A stretch of 64,000 nucleotides of DNA, from positions 10,292,001 through 10,356,000 of the forward strand of contig OY727102.1 of the NCBI GenBank assembly GCA_963402885.1, in the 5' to 3' direction. This stretch comes from Antedon bifida. Its lineage: Eukaryota > Echinodermata > Crinoidea > Comatulida > Antedonidae. Below are positions 44,801 through 57,125 of this stretch, piece by piece; the first letter of the stretch is position 1; each line of letters begins with the position of its first letter. The position numbers and the translations under genes were made by a program. The notes under the pieces were generated by a model that searched no databases, was not told the origin of the DNA, and saw only the letters and a program-made list of their open reading frames with translations.

Positions 44801-47050
44801 TGGCCGAAATTCGACCCATTTATTTTTCGACATTACTAGTTACGATGGCTCTATAAGATGATGTTAATACAATATATGTGCATAAATGGAAATATTATAG
44901 CCTAATTATAAAATTTTAAAAATTGGAAATTTTAGCCATTTTTCGAAAAAATTCCTATGGTTCCCCGCAGGAAAATTTCCGAGAAATGACCAAATTTTGA
45001 CCCTTTTATTTTTTGACATAACTAGTTACTATGGCTCTATAAGATGATGTTAACACAATATATGTGTATAAATTGCAATATTATAGCATAATTATTGAAT
45101 TTAAAGAAGTGGAACCTTTGATCATTTTTCGAAAAAATTCCTATGGTCCCCCGCGGGGAAATTTTCGAAAAATGGCCAAATTTCGACCCTTTTATTTTTT
45201 GACATAACTAGTTACTATATCTCTATAAGATGATGTTAACACAATATATGTGCATAAATGGCAATATTATAGCCTAATTTATAGAATTTTAAAAGGTGGA
45301 AATTTTGGCCATTTTTCGAAAAAATTCTTGTGTTCCCCCGCAGGGAAATTTCCGAAATATTGCCAAATTTCGACCCTTTTATTATTTGACATAACTAGTT
45401 ACTATGGCTCTATAAGATGATGTTAACACAATATATGTGCATAAATGGCAATATTATAGCATAATTATTGAATTTAAAGAAGTGGAAGCTTTGATCATTT
45501 TTCGAAAAAATTCCTATGGTCCCCCGTGGGGAAATTTTCGAAAAAAAAATGGCCTAATTTCGACCCTTTTATTTTTTGACATAACTAGTTACTTTGTCTG
45601 TATAAGATGATGTTAACACAATATATGGGCATAATTGGCAATATTATAGACTAATTTATAGAATTTAAAGAAGTGGAAGCTTTGATCATTTTTCGAAAAA
45701 AATCCTATGGTCCCCCGCGGGGAAATTTTCGAAAAATGGCCAAATTTCGACCCTTTTATTTTTTGACATAACTAGTTACTATATCTCTATAAGATGATGT
45801 TAACACAATATATGTACATAAATGGCAATATTATAGCCTAATTTATAGAATTTTTAAAGGTGGAAATTTTGGCCATTTTTCGAAAAAATTCTTGTGTTCC
45901 CCCGCAGGGAAATTTCCGAAAAATGGCCAAATTTCGACCCTTTTATTATTTGACATAACTAGTTACTATGGCTCTATAAGATGATGTTAACACAATATAT
46001 GTGCATAAATGGCAATATTATAGCATAATTATTGAATTTAAAGAAGTGGAAGCTTTGATCATTTTTCGAAAAAATTCCTATGGTCCCCCGTGGGGAAATT
46101 TTCGAAAAAAAAATGGCCTAATTTCGACCCTTTTATTTTTTGACATAACTAGTTACTTTGTCTGTATAAGATGATGTTAACACAATATATGGGCATAATT
46201 GGCAATATTATAGACTAATTTATTGAATTTAAAGAAGTGGAAGCTTTGATCATTTTTCGAAAAAAATCCTATGGTCCCCCGCGGGAAAATTTTCGAAAAA
46301 TGGCCAAATTTCGACCCTTTTATTTTTTGATATAACTAGTTACTATGTCTGTATAAGATGATGTTAACACAATATATGTACATAAATGGCAATATTATAG
46401 CCTAATTTATAGAATTTTAAAAGTGGAAATTTTGGCCATTTTTCGAAAAAATTCCTGTGGTCCTCCGCAGGGAAATTTCCGAAAAATGGCCAAATTTCGA
46501 CCCTTTTATTATTTGACATAACTAGTGACTATGGCTCTATAAGATGATGTTAACACAATATATGTGTATAAATGGCAATATTAAAGCCTAATTATAGAAT
46601 TTTAAAAATTGGAAATTTTGGCCATTTTTCGAAAAAATTCCTATGGTCCCCCGTGGGGAAATTTTCGAAAAATGGCCTAATTTCGACCCTTTTATTTTTT
46701 GACATAACTAGTTACTTTGTCTGTATAAGATGATGTTAACACAATATATGGGCATAAATGGCAATATTATAGACTAATTTATAGAATTTTAAAAAGTGGA
46801 AATTTTGGCCATTTTTAAAAAAATTTCCTATGGTCCCCCACAGGAAAATTTCCTAGAAATGACCAAATTTTAAACCTTTTATTTTTTGACATAACTAGTT
46901 ACTATGGCTCTATAACATTATGTTAACACAATATATGTGCATAAATGGCAATATTATAGCATAATTATTGAATTTAAAGAAGTGGAAGCTTTGATCATTT
47001 TTCCAAAAAATTCCTATGGTCCCCCGCGGGGAAATTTTCGAAAAATGGCC
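41817..47050 (+). repeat. Tandem duplication of a 2,617-bp satellite block
   Basis: Unit 1 (41817-44433) and unit 2 (44434-47050) share private variants at a constant offset of 2,617 bp: TGGCCGAAATTCGACCC at 42184 and 44801, and CTCTATAACATTATG at 44291 and 46908. Only a few differences were noticed (for example near 42516/45133 and 44281/46898). The unit equals about 14 monomers. Confidence 0.85.
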
Positions 47051-50000
47051 AAATTTCCATCCTTTTATTTTTTGACATAACTAGTTACTATGGCTCTATA
47101 AGATGATGTTAACACAATATATGTGCATAAATGGCAATATTATAGCATAATTATTGAATTTAAAGAAGTGGAAGCTTTGATCATTTTTCGAAAAAAATCC
47201 TATGGTCCCCCACGGGGAAATTTTCGAAAAATGGCCAAATTTCGACCCTTTTATTTTTTGACATAACTAGCTACTATGTCTGTATAAGATGATGTTAACA
47301 CAATATATGTGCATAAATGGCAATATTATAGCCTAATTTATAGAATTTTAAAAATGGAAATTTTGGCCATTTTTCGAAAAAATTCCTGTGGTCCCCCGCA
47401 GGGAAATTTCCGAAAATGGCCAAATTTCGACCCTTTTATTATTTGACATAACTAGTTACTATGGCTCTATAAGATGATGTTAACACAATATATGTGTATA
47501 AATGGCAATATTATAGCCTAATTATAGAATTTAAAAAAGTGGAAACTTTGGTCATTTTTAGAAAAAAATCCTATAGTGCCCCGCAGGAAAATTTTCGAAA
47601 TATGGCCAAATTTCGAACCTTTGTTTTTTTGATAATTATAGCCTAATTATTGAATAATAAAAGGTGGAAATATTGGTCATTTTTCGAAAAAATTTCTGTG
47701 ATCCCCCGCAGAAAAATGTTCGAAAAATTACCAAATTTAGACCCTTTTATTTTTTTGACATAACTAGTTACGATGGCTCTATAAAATGTTGTAAACACAA
47801 TTTATGTGCATAAATGGCAATATTATAGCATAATTATTTAATTTTAGAAGGTGGAAAATTTTTCCATTTTCGACCCTTTTATTTTTTGACATAACTAGCT
47901 GCTATGGCTCTATAAGAAGATGTTAGGACAATATATGTGTATACATGGCAATATTATAGCATAATTTTCGAATTTTAAAAAGTGGAATTTTTGCCATTTT
48001 TCCAAAAAAAAATACTATGGTAACCCGCAGGGATATTTTCGAAAATTTACCAAATTTAGACCCTTTTATTTTTTGACATAACTAGTTACGATGGCTCTAT
48101 AAAATGATGTTAACACAATATTATAATGTGCATAAATAACAATATTATAGCATAATTATTTAATTTTAAGAAAGTGGAACATTTTGCCATTTTTCGACAC
48201 TTTTATTTTTTGACAAAACTAGTTACTATGGCTCTAAAAGATGATGTTAACACAATCTATGTGCATAAATGGCAATATTATAGCCTAATTATAGAATTTT
48301 AAAAATTGAAAAGAGAAATTTTCGAAAAATGGCCAAATTTCGACCCTTTTATTTTTTGACATAACTAGTTACGATGGTTCTATAAGATGATGTTAATACA
48401 ATTATATGTGCATAAATGGAAATATATTAGCATTATTTTTTACTTTTACAAAGTGGAAGTTTTGGTCATTTTTAGAAACAATTCCTGTGGTCCCCCGCAG
48501 GGAAATTTCCGAAAAATGGCCAAATTTCGACCCTTTTATTTTTTTGACATAACTAGTTACTATGGCCCTATAAGATGATGTTAACACAATATATGTGCAT
48601 AAATTACAATATTATAGCATAATTATTTAATTTTAAAAAGTGTAAAATGTTGCCATTTTTCGACACTTTTATTTTTTAACAAAACTAGTTACTATGGCCC
48701 TATAAGATGATGTTAATTTTTTGACACTTTTCTTTTTTTACAAAACTAGTTACTATGGCTCTGTGAGATGATGTTAACACAATATATGTGCATAAATGGC
48801 AATATTATAGCATAATTTTTGAATTTTAATAAGTGGAAACTTTGGTCATTTTTCGAAAAAATTCCTATGGTCCCCCGCAGTGAAATTTTCGAAAAATGAC
48901 CAAATTTCGACCCTTTTATTTTTTGATATAACTAGTTACTATGTCTCTATAAGATTATGTTAACACAATATATGTGCATAAATGGCAATATTATAGCCTA
49001 ATTTATAGAATTTTAAAAAGTGGAAATTTTGGCCATTTTTCGAAAAAATTCCTATGGTCCCCCGCAGGGAAATTTCCGAAAAATTGCCAAATTTCGACCC
49101 TTTTATTATTTGACATAACTAGTTACTATGGCTCTATAAGATGATGTTAACACAATATATGTGTATAAATGGCAATATTATAGCCTAATTATAGAATTTT
49201 AAAAATTGAAAATTTTGGCAATTTTTCGAAAAAAAATCCTTTGGTCCCCCGCAGGGAAATTTCCGACAAATTAGCATATTTTGACCCTTTTATTTTTTAA
49301 CATAACTAGTTACTATGGCTCTATAAGATGATGTTAACACGATATATGTGCATAAATGGCAATATTATAGCATAATTATTGAATTTAAAAAAGTGGAAAC
49401 TTTGTTCATTTTTCGAAAAAATTCCTGTAGTCCCCCGCAGGGAAATTTCCTAAAAATGGCCAAATTTCGACCCTTTTATTATTTGACATAACTAGTTACT
49501 ATTGCTCTATAAGATGATGTTAAAACAATATATGTGTATAAATGGCAATATTATAGCATAATTATAGAATTTTAAAAATTGGAAATTTTTGCCATTTTTC
49601 GAAAAAATTCCAATGGTCCCCAGCAGGAAAATTTCCGAGAAATGACCAAATTTTGATCCTTTTATTTTTTGACATAACTAGTTACTATGGCTCTATAAGA
49701 TGATGTTAACACAATATATGTGCATAAATGGCAATATTACAGCATAATTTTTATCTTTTAAAAAGTGGAATTTTTGGTCATTTTTCGAAACAATTCCTGT
49801 GGTCCCCCGCAGGGAAATTTCCAAAAAATGGCCAAATTTCGACCCTTTTATTTTTTGACATAACTAGTTACTATGTCTGTATAAGATGATGTTAACACAA
49901 TATATGTGCATAAATGGCAATATTATAGCCTAATTATAGAGTTTTAAAAATTGGAAATTTTTGCCATTTTTCGAAAAAAATCCTATGGTCCCCCGCAGGA

Positions 50001-53000
50001 AAATTTCCGAGAAATGACCAAATTTTGACCTTTTTATTTTTTGACATAACTAGTTACTATGGCTCTATAAGATGATGTTAACACAATATATGTGCATAAA
50101 TGTTAATATTATAGCATAATTATTGAATTTAAAGAAGTGGAAGCTTTGATCATTTATCGAAAAAATTCCTATGGTCCCCCTCGGGGAAATTTTCGAAAAA
50201 TGGCCAAATTTCGACCCTTTTCTTTTTTGACATAACTAGTTACTATGTCTCTATAAGATGATGTTAACACAATATATGTGCATAAATGGCAAGATTATAG
50301 CCTAATTTATAGAATTTTAAAAAGTGGAAATTTTGGCCATTTTTCGAAAAAATTCCTGTGGTCCCCCGCAGGGAAATTTCCGAAAAATGGCCAAATTTCG
50401 ACCCTTTTATTATTTGACATAACTAGTTACTATGGCTCTATAAGATGATGTTAACACATTATATGTGTATAAATGGCAATATTATAGCCTAATTATAGAA
50501 TTTTAAAAATTGGAAATTTTGGCCATTTTTCAAAAAAATTCCTATGGTTCCCCGCAGGAAAATTTCCGAGAAATGACCAAATTTTGACCCTTTTATTTTT
50601 TGACAAAACTAGTTACTATGTCTGTATAAGATGATGTTAACACAATATATGTGCATACATGGCAATATTATAGCCTAATTTATAGAATTTTAAAAAGTGG
50701 AAATTTTGGCCATTTTTCGAAAAAATTCCTGTGGTCCCCCGCAGGGAAAGTTCCGAAAAATTGCCAAATTTCGACCCTTTTATTATTTGACATAACTAGT
50801 TACTATGGCTCTATAAGATGATGTTAACACAATATATGTGTATAAATGGCAATATTATAGACTAATTATAGAATTTTAAAAATTAGAAATTTTTGCCATT
50901 TTTCGAAAAAATTCCTATGGTCCCCCGCGGGGAAATTTTCAAAAAAATGGCCTAATTTCGACCCTTTTATTTTTTGACATAACTAGTTACTATGTCTGTA
51001 TAAGATGATGTTAACACAATATATGTGCATAAATGGCAATAATATAGCATAATTATTGAATTTAAGGAAGTGGAAGCTTTGATCATTTTTCGAAAAAATT
51101 CCTATGGTCCCCCGCAGGAAAATTTCCGAGGAATGACCAAATTTTGACCCTTTTATTTTTTGACATAACTAGTTACTATGGCTCTATAAGATGATGTTAA
51201 CACAATATATGTGCATAAATGGCAATATTATAGCATAATTATTGAATTTAAGGAAGTGGAAGCTTTGATCATTTTTCGAAAAAATTCCTATGGTCCCCCG
51301 CAGGGAAATTTTCGAAAAATGGCCAAATTTCGACCCTTTTATTTTTTGACATAACTAGTTACTATGTCTCTATAAGATGATGTTAACACAATATATGTGC
51401 ATAAATGGCAATATTATATCCTAGTTTATAGAATTTTAAAAGGTGGCAATTTTGGCCATTTTTCGAAAAAAATCCTGTGGTCCCCCGCAGGGAAATTTCC
51501 GAAAAATGGCCAAATATCGACCCTTTTATTTTTTGACATAACTAGTTACTATGTCTGTATAAGATGATGTTAACACAATATATGTGCATAAATGGCAATA
51601 TTATAGCCTAATTTATAGAATTTTAAAAAGTGGAAATTTTGGCCATTTTTCGAAAAAATTCATGTGGTCCCCCGCAGGGAAATTTCCGAAAAATGGCAAA
51701 ATTTCGACCCTTTTATTATTTGACATAACTAGTTACTATGGCTCTATAAGATGATGTTAACACAATATATGTGTATAAATGGCAATATTATAGCCTAATT
51801 ATAGAATTTTAAAAATTGGAAATTTTGGCCATTTTTCGAAAAAATTCCTATGGTCCCCCGCAGGGAAATTTCCGAAAAATTGCCAATTTTCGACCCTTTT
51901 ATTATTTAACATAACTAGTTGCTATGGCTCTATAAGATGATGTTAACACAATATATGTGTATAAATGGCAATTTTATAGCCTAATTATAGAATTTTAAAA
52001 ATTGGAAATTTTGGCCATTTTTCGAAAAAAATCCTATGGTCCCCCGCAGGGAAATTTCCGACAAATGAGCAAATTTTGTCCCTTTTATTTTTTGACATAA
52101 CTAGTTACTACGGCTCTATAAGATGATGTTAACACGATATATGTGCATAAATGGCAATATTATAGCATATTTATTGAATTTAAAAAAGTGGAAATTTGTT
52201 CATTTTTCGAAAAAATTCCTATGGTCCCCCGAAGGGAAATTTTCGAAAAATGGCCAAATTTCGACCCTTTTATTTTTTGACATAACTAGTTACTATGTCT
52301 GTATAAGATGATGTTAAAACAATATATGTGCATAAATTTCAATATTATAGCCTAATTTTAAAAAGTGGAAATTTTGGCCATTTTTCGAAAAAAAATTTTT
52401 TTGACATAACTAGTTACGATGTCTCTATAAGATGATGTTAACACAATATATGTGCATAAATGGCAAAATTACAGCATCATTTTTAACTTTTAAAAAGTGG
52501 AATTTTTGGTCATTTTTCGAAACAATTCCTGTGGTCCCCCGCAAGAAAATTTCCGAAAAATGGCTAAATTTTGACCATTTTATTATTTGACATAACTAGT
52601 TACTATGTCTCTATAAGATGATGTTAACACAATATATGTGCATAAATGGCAATATTATAGCCTAATTATAGAATTTTAAAAATAGGAAATGTTGGCCATT
52701 TTTCGAAAAAATTCCTATGGTCCCCCGCAGGGAAATTTCCGAAAAATGGCCAAATTTTGACGCTTTTATTTTTTGACATAACTAATTACTATGGCTCTAT
52801 AAGATGATGTTAACACAATATATGTGCATAAATGGCAATATTATAGCATAATTATTGAATTTAAAAAAGTGGAAATTTTGATCATTTTTCAATCAAATTT
52901 TGGCCATTTTTCGAAAAAAATCCTATGGTCCTCCGCAGAGAAATTTCCGAAAAATGGCTAAATTTTGACGCTTTTATTATTTGACATAACTAGTTACTAT

Positions 53001-54439
53001 GGCTCTATAAGATGATGTTAACACAATATATGTGCATAAATGGCAATATTATAGCCTAATTATAGAATTTTAAAAATAGGAAATGTTGGCCATTTTTCGC
53101 AAAAAATTCCTATGGTCCCCCGCAGGGAAATTTTCGAAAAATGGCCAAATTTTGACGCTTTTGTTTTTTGACATAACTAGTTACTATGGCTCTATAAGAT
53201 GATGTTAACACAATATATGTGCATAAATGGCAATATTACAGCATCATTTTTAACTTTTAAAAAGTGGAATTTTTGGTCATTTTTCGAAACAATTCATGTG
53301 GTCCCCCGCAAGGAAATTTCCGAAAAATGGCTAAATTTCGACCATTTTATTATTTGACATATAGTGTAGGCCACTATGTAATTTCGTGTCATTTTTTTGT
53401 TAGAAGCAAAATTCCAGCTGATTTAGTGTCTTTAGGATGTAAAGTAATAAAAAAAATATGTTGCCATTTTTTTAAAAAAGCTTAAGGGTGTCAAATCCAA
53501 GATGGCCGCCAATACGTAAAATATCCAATAAATGTACCATATTGGACAAAGTAACACCCATTATGAATAATATTGAAATTAAAAAAAGTTAAAAAATAAG
53601 GTTAAAAATAATGCTATATGGGTTCTCTGCTATATAAAAATTATTATAAACCTATATTCATTAGTATTTTGACATTTTGAATTTCAAAATGGCCGCCATT
53701 TTAAAAAAATGGATTAAATTTCTTATTAAAACATGTGCAAGTTATGACGTTGATTGAAATCACATAAAATGATAGGCCTATGACAACAACACGGTTATTA
53801 ACACAAAATGGTGGCCATTTTGAATTTCAAAATGGCCGCCATTTTTTTAAAGAGGGTTAAATTTCTTATTAAAACGTGTGTAAGTTAAATTAAATTAGAT
53901 TGAAATGACACAAAATGATATACCTACAACAACATGGTGATTAACTAACTCTGCCAAATGAAATATTTCTAATCAGTGCGCTGTCTTGAATGCATTTATT
54001 ATGCATGCAATATATTAAGTTGACCTTCCTTCGTTCTCTACTATTGTATCCATCAAACTTCAACAGACTGATCTGTGATCCCAACAAGCTTGTTCAGAAA
54101 CAAATTGGCAAAAGTACTGCAATCAATACCTCATTTCACCCCCAAATGCTCATACGTTCTTATATACAGTACTGTACCAGCTGACTATGTGATACGACAA
54201 AGAATCTCTATTGGAGTCCTCTTTTACTTTGATAAGTTTGTCACCTGTATTCACCGTCATATATATTTTTTGCCAATATTCATCCTTTTCTTAGGATCCC
54301 ATATAGTTTGCCTTCTACAAAACTTTTACCAATGCCTCAAACATTTTCTGTCCAATGTCATCATGCCATGGCCAACAAACACCTCTGTGAGATTTGCAGC
54401 ATTCTTCATTAATCAAGATATCATCTCTCTTTAAATGTT

Positions 54440-54818
54440 GGCTTTCAAACTCATCAACTAGATTTGCCAGCTCTGATGAAATTATTAATTTGTGTTATTC
54501 TAATGATACCATGCTCAATGACCTTGATCAATTGATGTAAATCCAGCAATTCCCTTTGTCACACATACATGTCGTCTCGTATACTCCAATATCAGTAATC
54601 TGTTGAAAGTGATACAGCTGAAGTAACCGGCCATAGTTCAGGTGGTCATGAGCAAAGAAATATTTTATAAAAGCATGTGTACTTTCCATGTGTGCAGATA
54701 TCGTTGTCTTGTGTCTCTGACATATATAAGGATAGTTTAACCACATCTCTCTGTTAATTAAGTTAATATCTTTATGATCAGCGTTTTTCAAACAAAATGA
54801 TACGTCACTTAGAATCAT
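54440..54818 (-). pseudogene. Transposon-associated protein remnant
   Basis: Frame 54818-54528 encodes MWLNYPYICQRHKTTISAHM, then AFIKYFFAHDHLNYGRLLQL. FFAHDHLNYGR resembles a motif (FxAxxHxNYARW) I recall from large transposon-linked proteins of marine invertebrates and fish. The frame ends at 54528, and further weak coding continues to about 54440 and possibly beyond in other frames. Function unknown. Probably the element's own broken gene. Confidence 0.4.
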
Positions 54819-55379
54819 TTTCTCTGTCTGAATTTTTTCGAGAAAAGTGTCAGAAGTTGTAGAGAGAAAGCCGAGTTTTTAAGATATTTGTGTCACTGTT
54901 GTATAGGTAATACAATACAACAAAAGCACTGGCCGCAACACTATTTTCACAATGCTACATGTTTAAAAGCCATATAATTCACCAGGTCGAAATAATTGCT
55001 TCTTGATGTCATCTCTGTCCACCTCCACTCATCTCGGGCAAGAGTCATCACCAGGCATTATCTTGTATTTCCCTAGTACATGAGTTTTTATACCACAACC
55101 ATGTGCACTCATCAAACCAGTGTATAATGGTGGTCAACTTTAAGGTACATCTAATGAAATCGGTTGAGATTGTAGAAGATGAGAAGTGGGAGTTAATGCT
55201 GCCCATGAAGCTTGTGAATGAGCTGTATCTTTCTTCAAGCTTCTGCCAAAAGTTGACAGGTTGAAAACTTACCAACCATACTGGTGACCATGGCCTTGAA
55301 GTTTCAGACATTGAATTACATGGCAATAACGCATTTATTATTGAACACCATATTTATACAGGATTTCACAATCTATATT

Positions 55380-56520
55380 ATAAGTTAGAGAGTTTGTACG
55401 TTTGTTTGTTTGTTCGTTATACAATTTTTTGTTACTGCACATAACCTTACATATTGGGTATCAAAATGACCAGAATTGTACCGGGAAAGTTCTAATTTGA
55501 ACATCATCCGCCATCTAGGATCTAAGTTAAGCTTGGTTCCCACTAGGACGCAATGCAAGGACGTAGACGCAACGCAAATCAGTTGACCAATGACAAGCGA
55601 CCGTCAAATAAATCCATCGCTTGTGATTGGTCAAATCCCTTACGTTGCGTTACGTCGTTTTGTTGCGTCTCTAGTGGGAACCAAGCATTAGGGGCCAAAA
55701 TGTGGTCAAAATAGCCCACTTTTCCTCACTTTCGATGTTAGTTCTGTTTCAGCACGTAACCATGCATATGGGATATCAAAATGACCGCAATTGTACCGGG
55801 AATTTAATTTTGCTTAGGCTAGGGGTAGTAAGCTATCAAATTGACCAGAACTGTGTGGTAGGAAATTGTTATAAAGTATTTTAATTAGCCCTGGAAAGGG
55901 GGTGGGGATGTATGCCTGTCACCAAGACCGAAACTGTACTGGGAATGTTTTAAACTACATCTGAAAACAGGCACTGAGGGATTATGAGTTGGTAGTGATG
56001 GCTAACATAATTTGTACTGGAAACGTCTTAAACACAATCACCCAGTATCTGGGATGTGTTGGGAGGGAGGAAGAGGGGCGGAAATACTGGCGTAATGAAG
56101 TATAACGTGATTGGAATTGTACTAGGAAAAGTTACTACATTTGAACTGTCCATGGGAGGAGTTTGTTTTTGTGGCTGGGATGGTGATAGGAGAAAGAAGG
56201 CTGGGGGCCGCAGTATCTAAATTATATATATCAGCCAATATGACACCTATTCATTTACACAGTTTACAACGTACTTAAAACATAGGCCTATCATAGCTAT
56301 GTATACCCCTAACCCTAAAGTTGAATTGACATTTGTCCTGGGAAGAATTTGTTTTTAAAAAAGAGTGTGGGATGTTATTGAAGAGGGGTGGAGGTTGGCG
56401 GGTATAGGGACACTGGGGTCTGAGAAGGCTTTAAACTAATTTAGAAAGCCGCCCTGTGGCGGGTATAATTGCCAGTAAGGTATAAATACACTTGTTTTAT
56501 ATTGTGGTCCTGTCTGAGAT
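55380..56520. repeat. Degenerate repeats inside the long-TIR element
   Basis: Variants of TATCAAAATGACCAGAATTG and TTGTACCGGGAA recur (about 55460, 55770, 55830; weaker at 55930, 56010 and 56110). Together they form an irregular, diverged array. No coding function seen. Confidence 0.5.
55531..55686. mobile_element. 156-bp MITE with GCTTGGTTCCCACTAG inverted ends
   Basis: Starts GCTTGGTTCCCACTAG and ends CTAGTGGGAACCAAGC. Inner GACGCAA and TTGCGTC stretches are also inverted. No coding capacity and no clear target duplication. It is nested within the repeats of the larger element. Confidence 0.75.
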
Positions 56521-57125
56521 ACAAACATTGAAATACAAGTTTCACTTTTATGAAAAGAAATGAGATCTATAATTTAGATTTAGAATTAATTGTTGCTGAA
56601 TATTTGATATCAATGTAAGTTGTTCCATACTTTTGCTACTCCAACTTTGAACGATTAGGTAATTCAAGTGTCATAGTAGGGGTATTATATATCTATTACA
56701 TAGAGAACATTGACAACTTTAGACAGCCTTATATTTAGACAATCCTATGAGAAGTGACTATTTTAGAACATTGTGTTGAAACAACAAAAATTATTTAAAT
56801 TTATTTTTTAGTGGCGGCCATTTTGAAATCCAAGATGGCCGACAGATTATCGCTATACATAGTTAAGATTGTACAATGTGTAATACCATCAAAACGGACT
56901 TGTTCCACATTCATAATTTGTGTTATTGGTTATATTCTGGTTTTAAATAGGGTTATTTGAGTATTGGCGGCCATCTTGAATTTGGTCCTTTAAATTTCTT
57001 TAGAAAAAATGGCAACATATTTTTTTTTCATTCCTTATATTATCAAGATATGAAATAAAGTCAAAGTTTGCTTTTAACAAAAACTATACACGACATTCAT
57101 ATAAACGACATACCAGCCTACATTA

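Larger units (their letters stand above)
36819..53361 (+). repeat. 187-bp satellite array, right arm part 1
   Basis: The same monomer in forward orientation: TGACATAACTAGTTACTATG, GCTCTATAAGATGATGTTAA, TGCATAAATGGCAATATTAT, then the dyad and GACCCTTTTATTTTT. Spacing of TAACTAGTTAC measured at 38631, 38817, 39003 and 39190 is 186-187 bp. Three monomer types alternate. Frames such as those at 40214-40516 and 41002-41226 are by-products. Confidence 0.95.
53362..57125. mobile_element. 3.76-kb element with long inverted ends, inserted in the satellite
   Basis: The ends are inverted over roughly 155-165 bp (53362-53515 and 56961-57125): TAGTGTAGGCC... at the left and ...GGC-TGTAATTA-type complement (CCTACATTA) at the right, both reaching AAGATGGCCGCCAATAC internally. 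The satellite resumes exactly, with ATA on both sides (53359-53361 and 57126-57128). Subterminal AAAATGGCCGCCATTTT palindromes occur near 53685, 53825 and 56812. Minus-strand protein remnants lie inside. Superfamily unknown. Confidence 0.8.

Noticed and set aside
54075..54434. Hydrophobic 119-residue frame on the + strand as a membrane protein gene
   Set aside because: It lies opposite weak minus-strand coding of the long-TIR element, and no homology or start context supports it.
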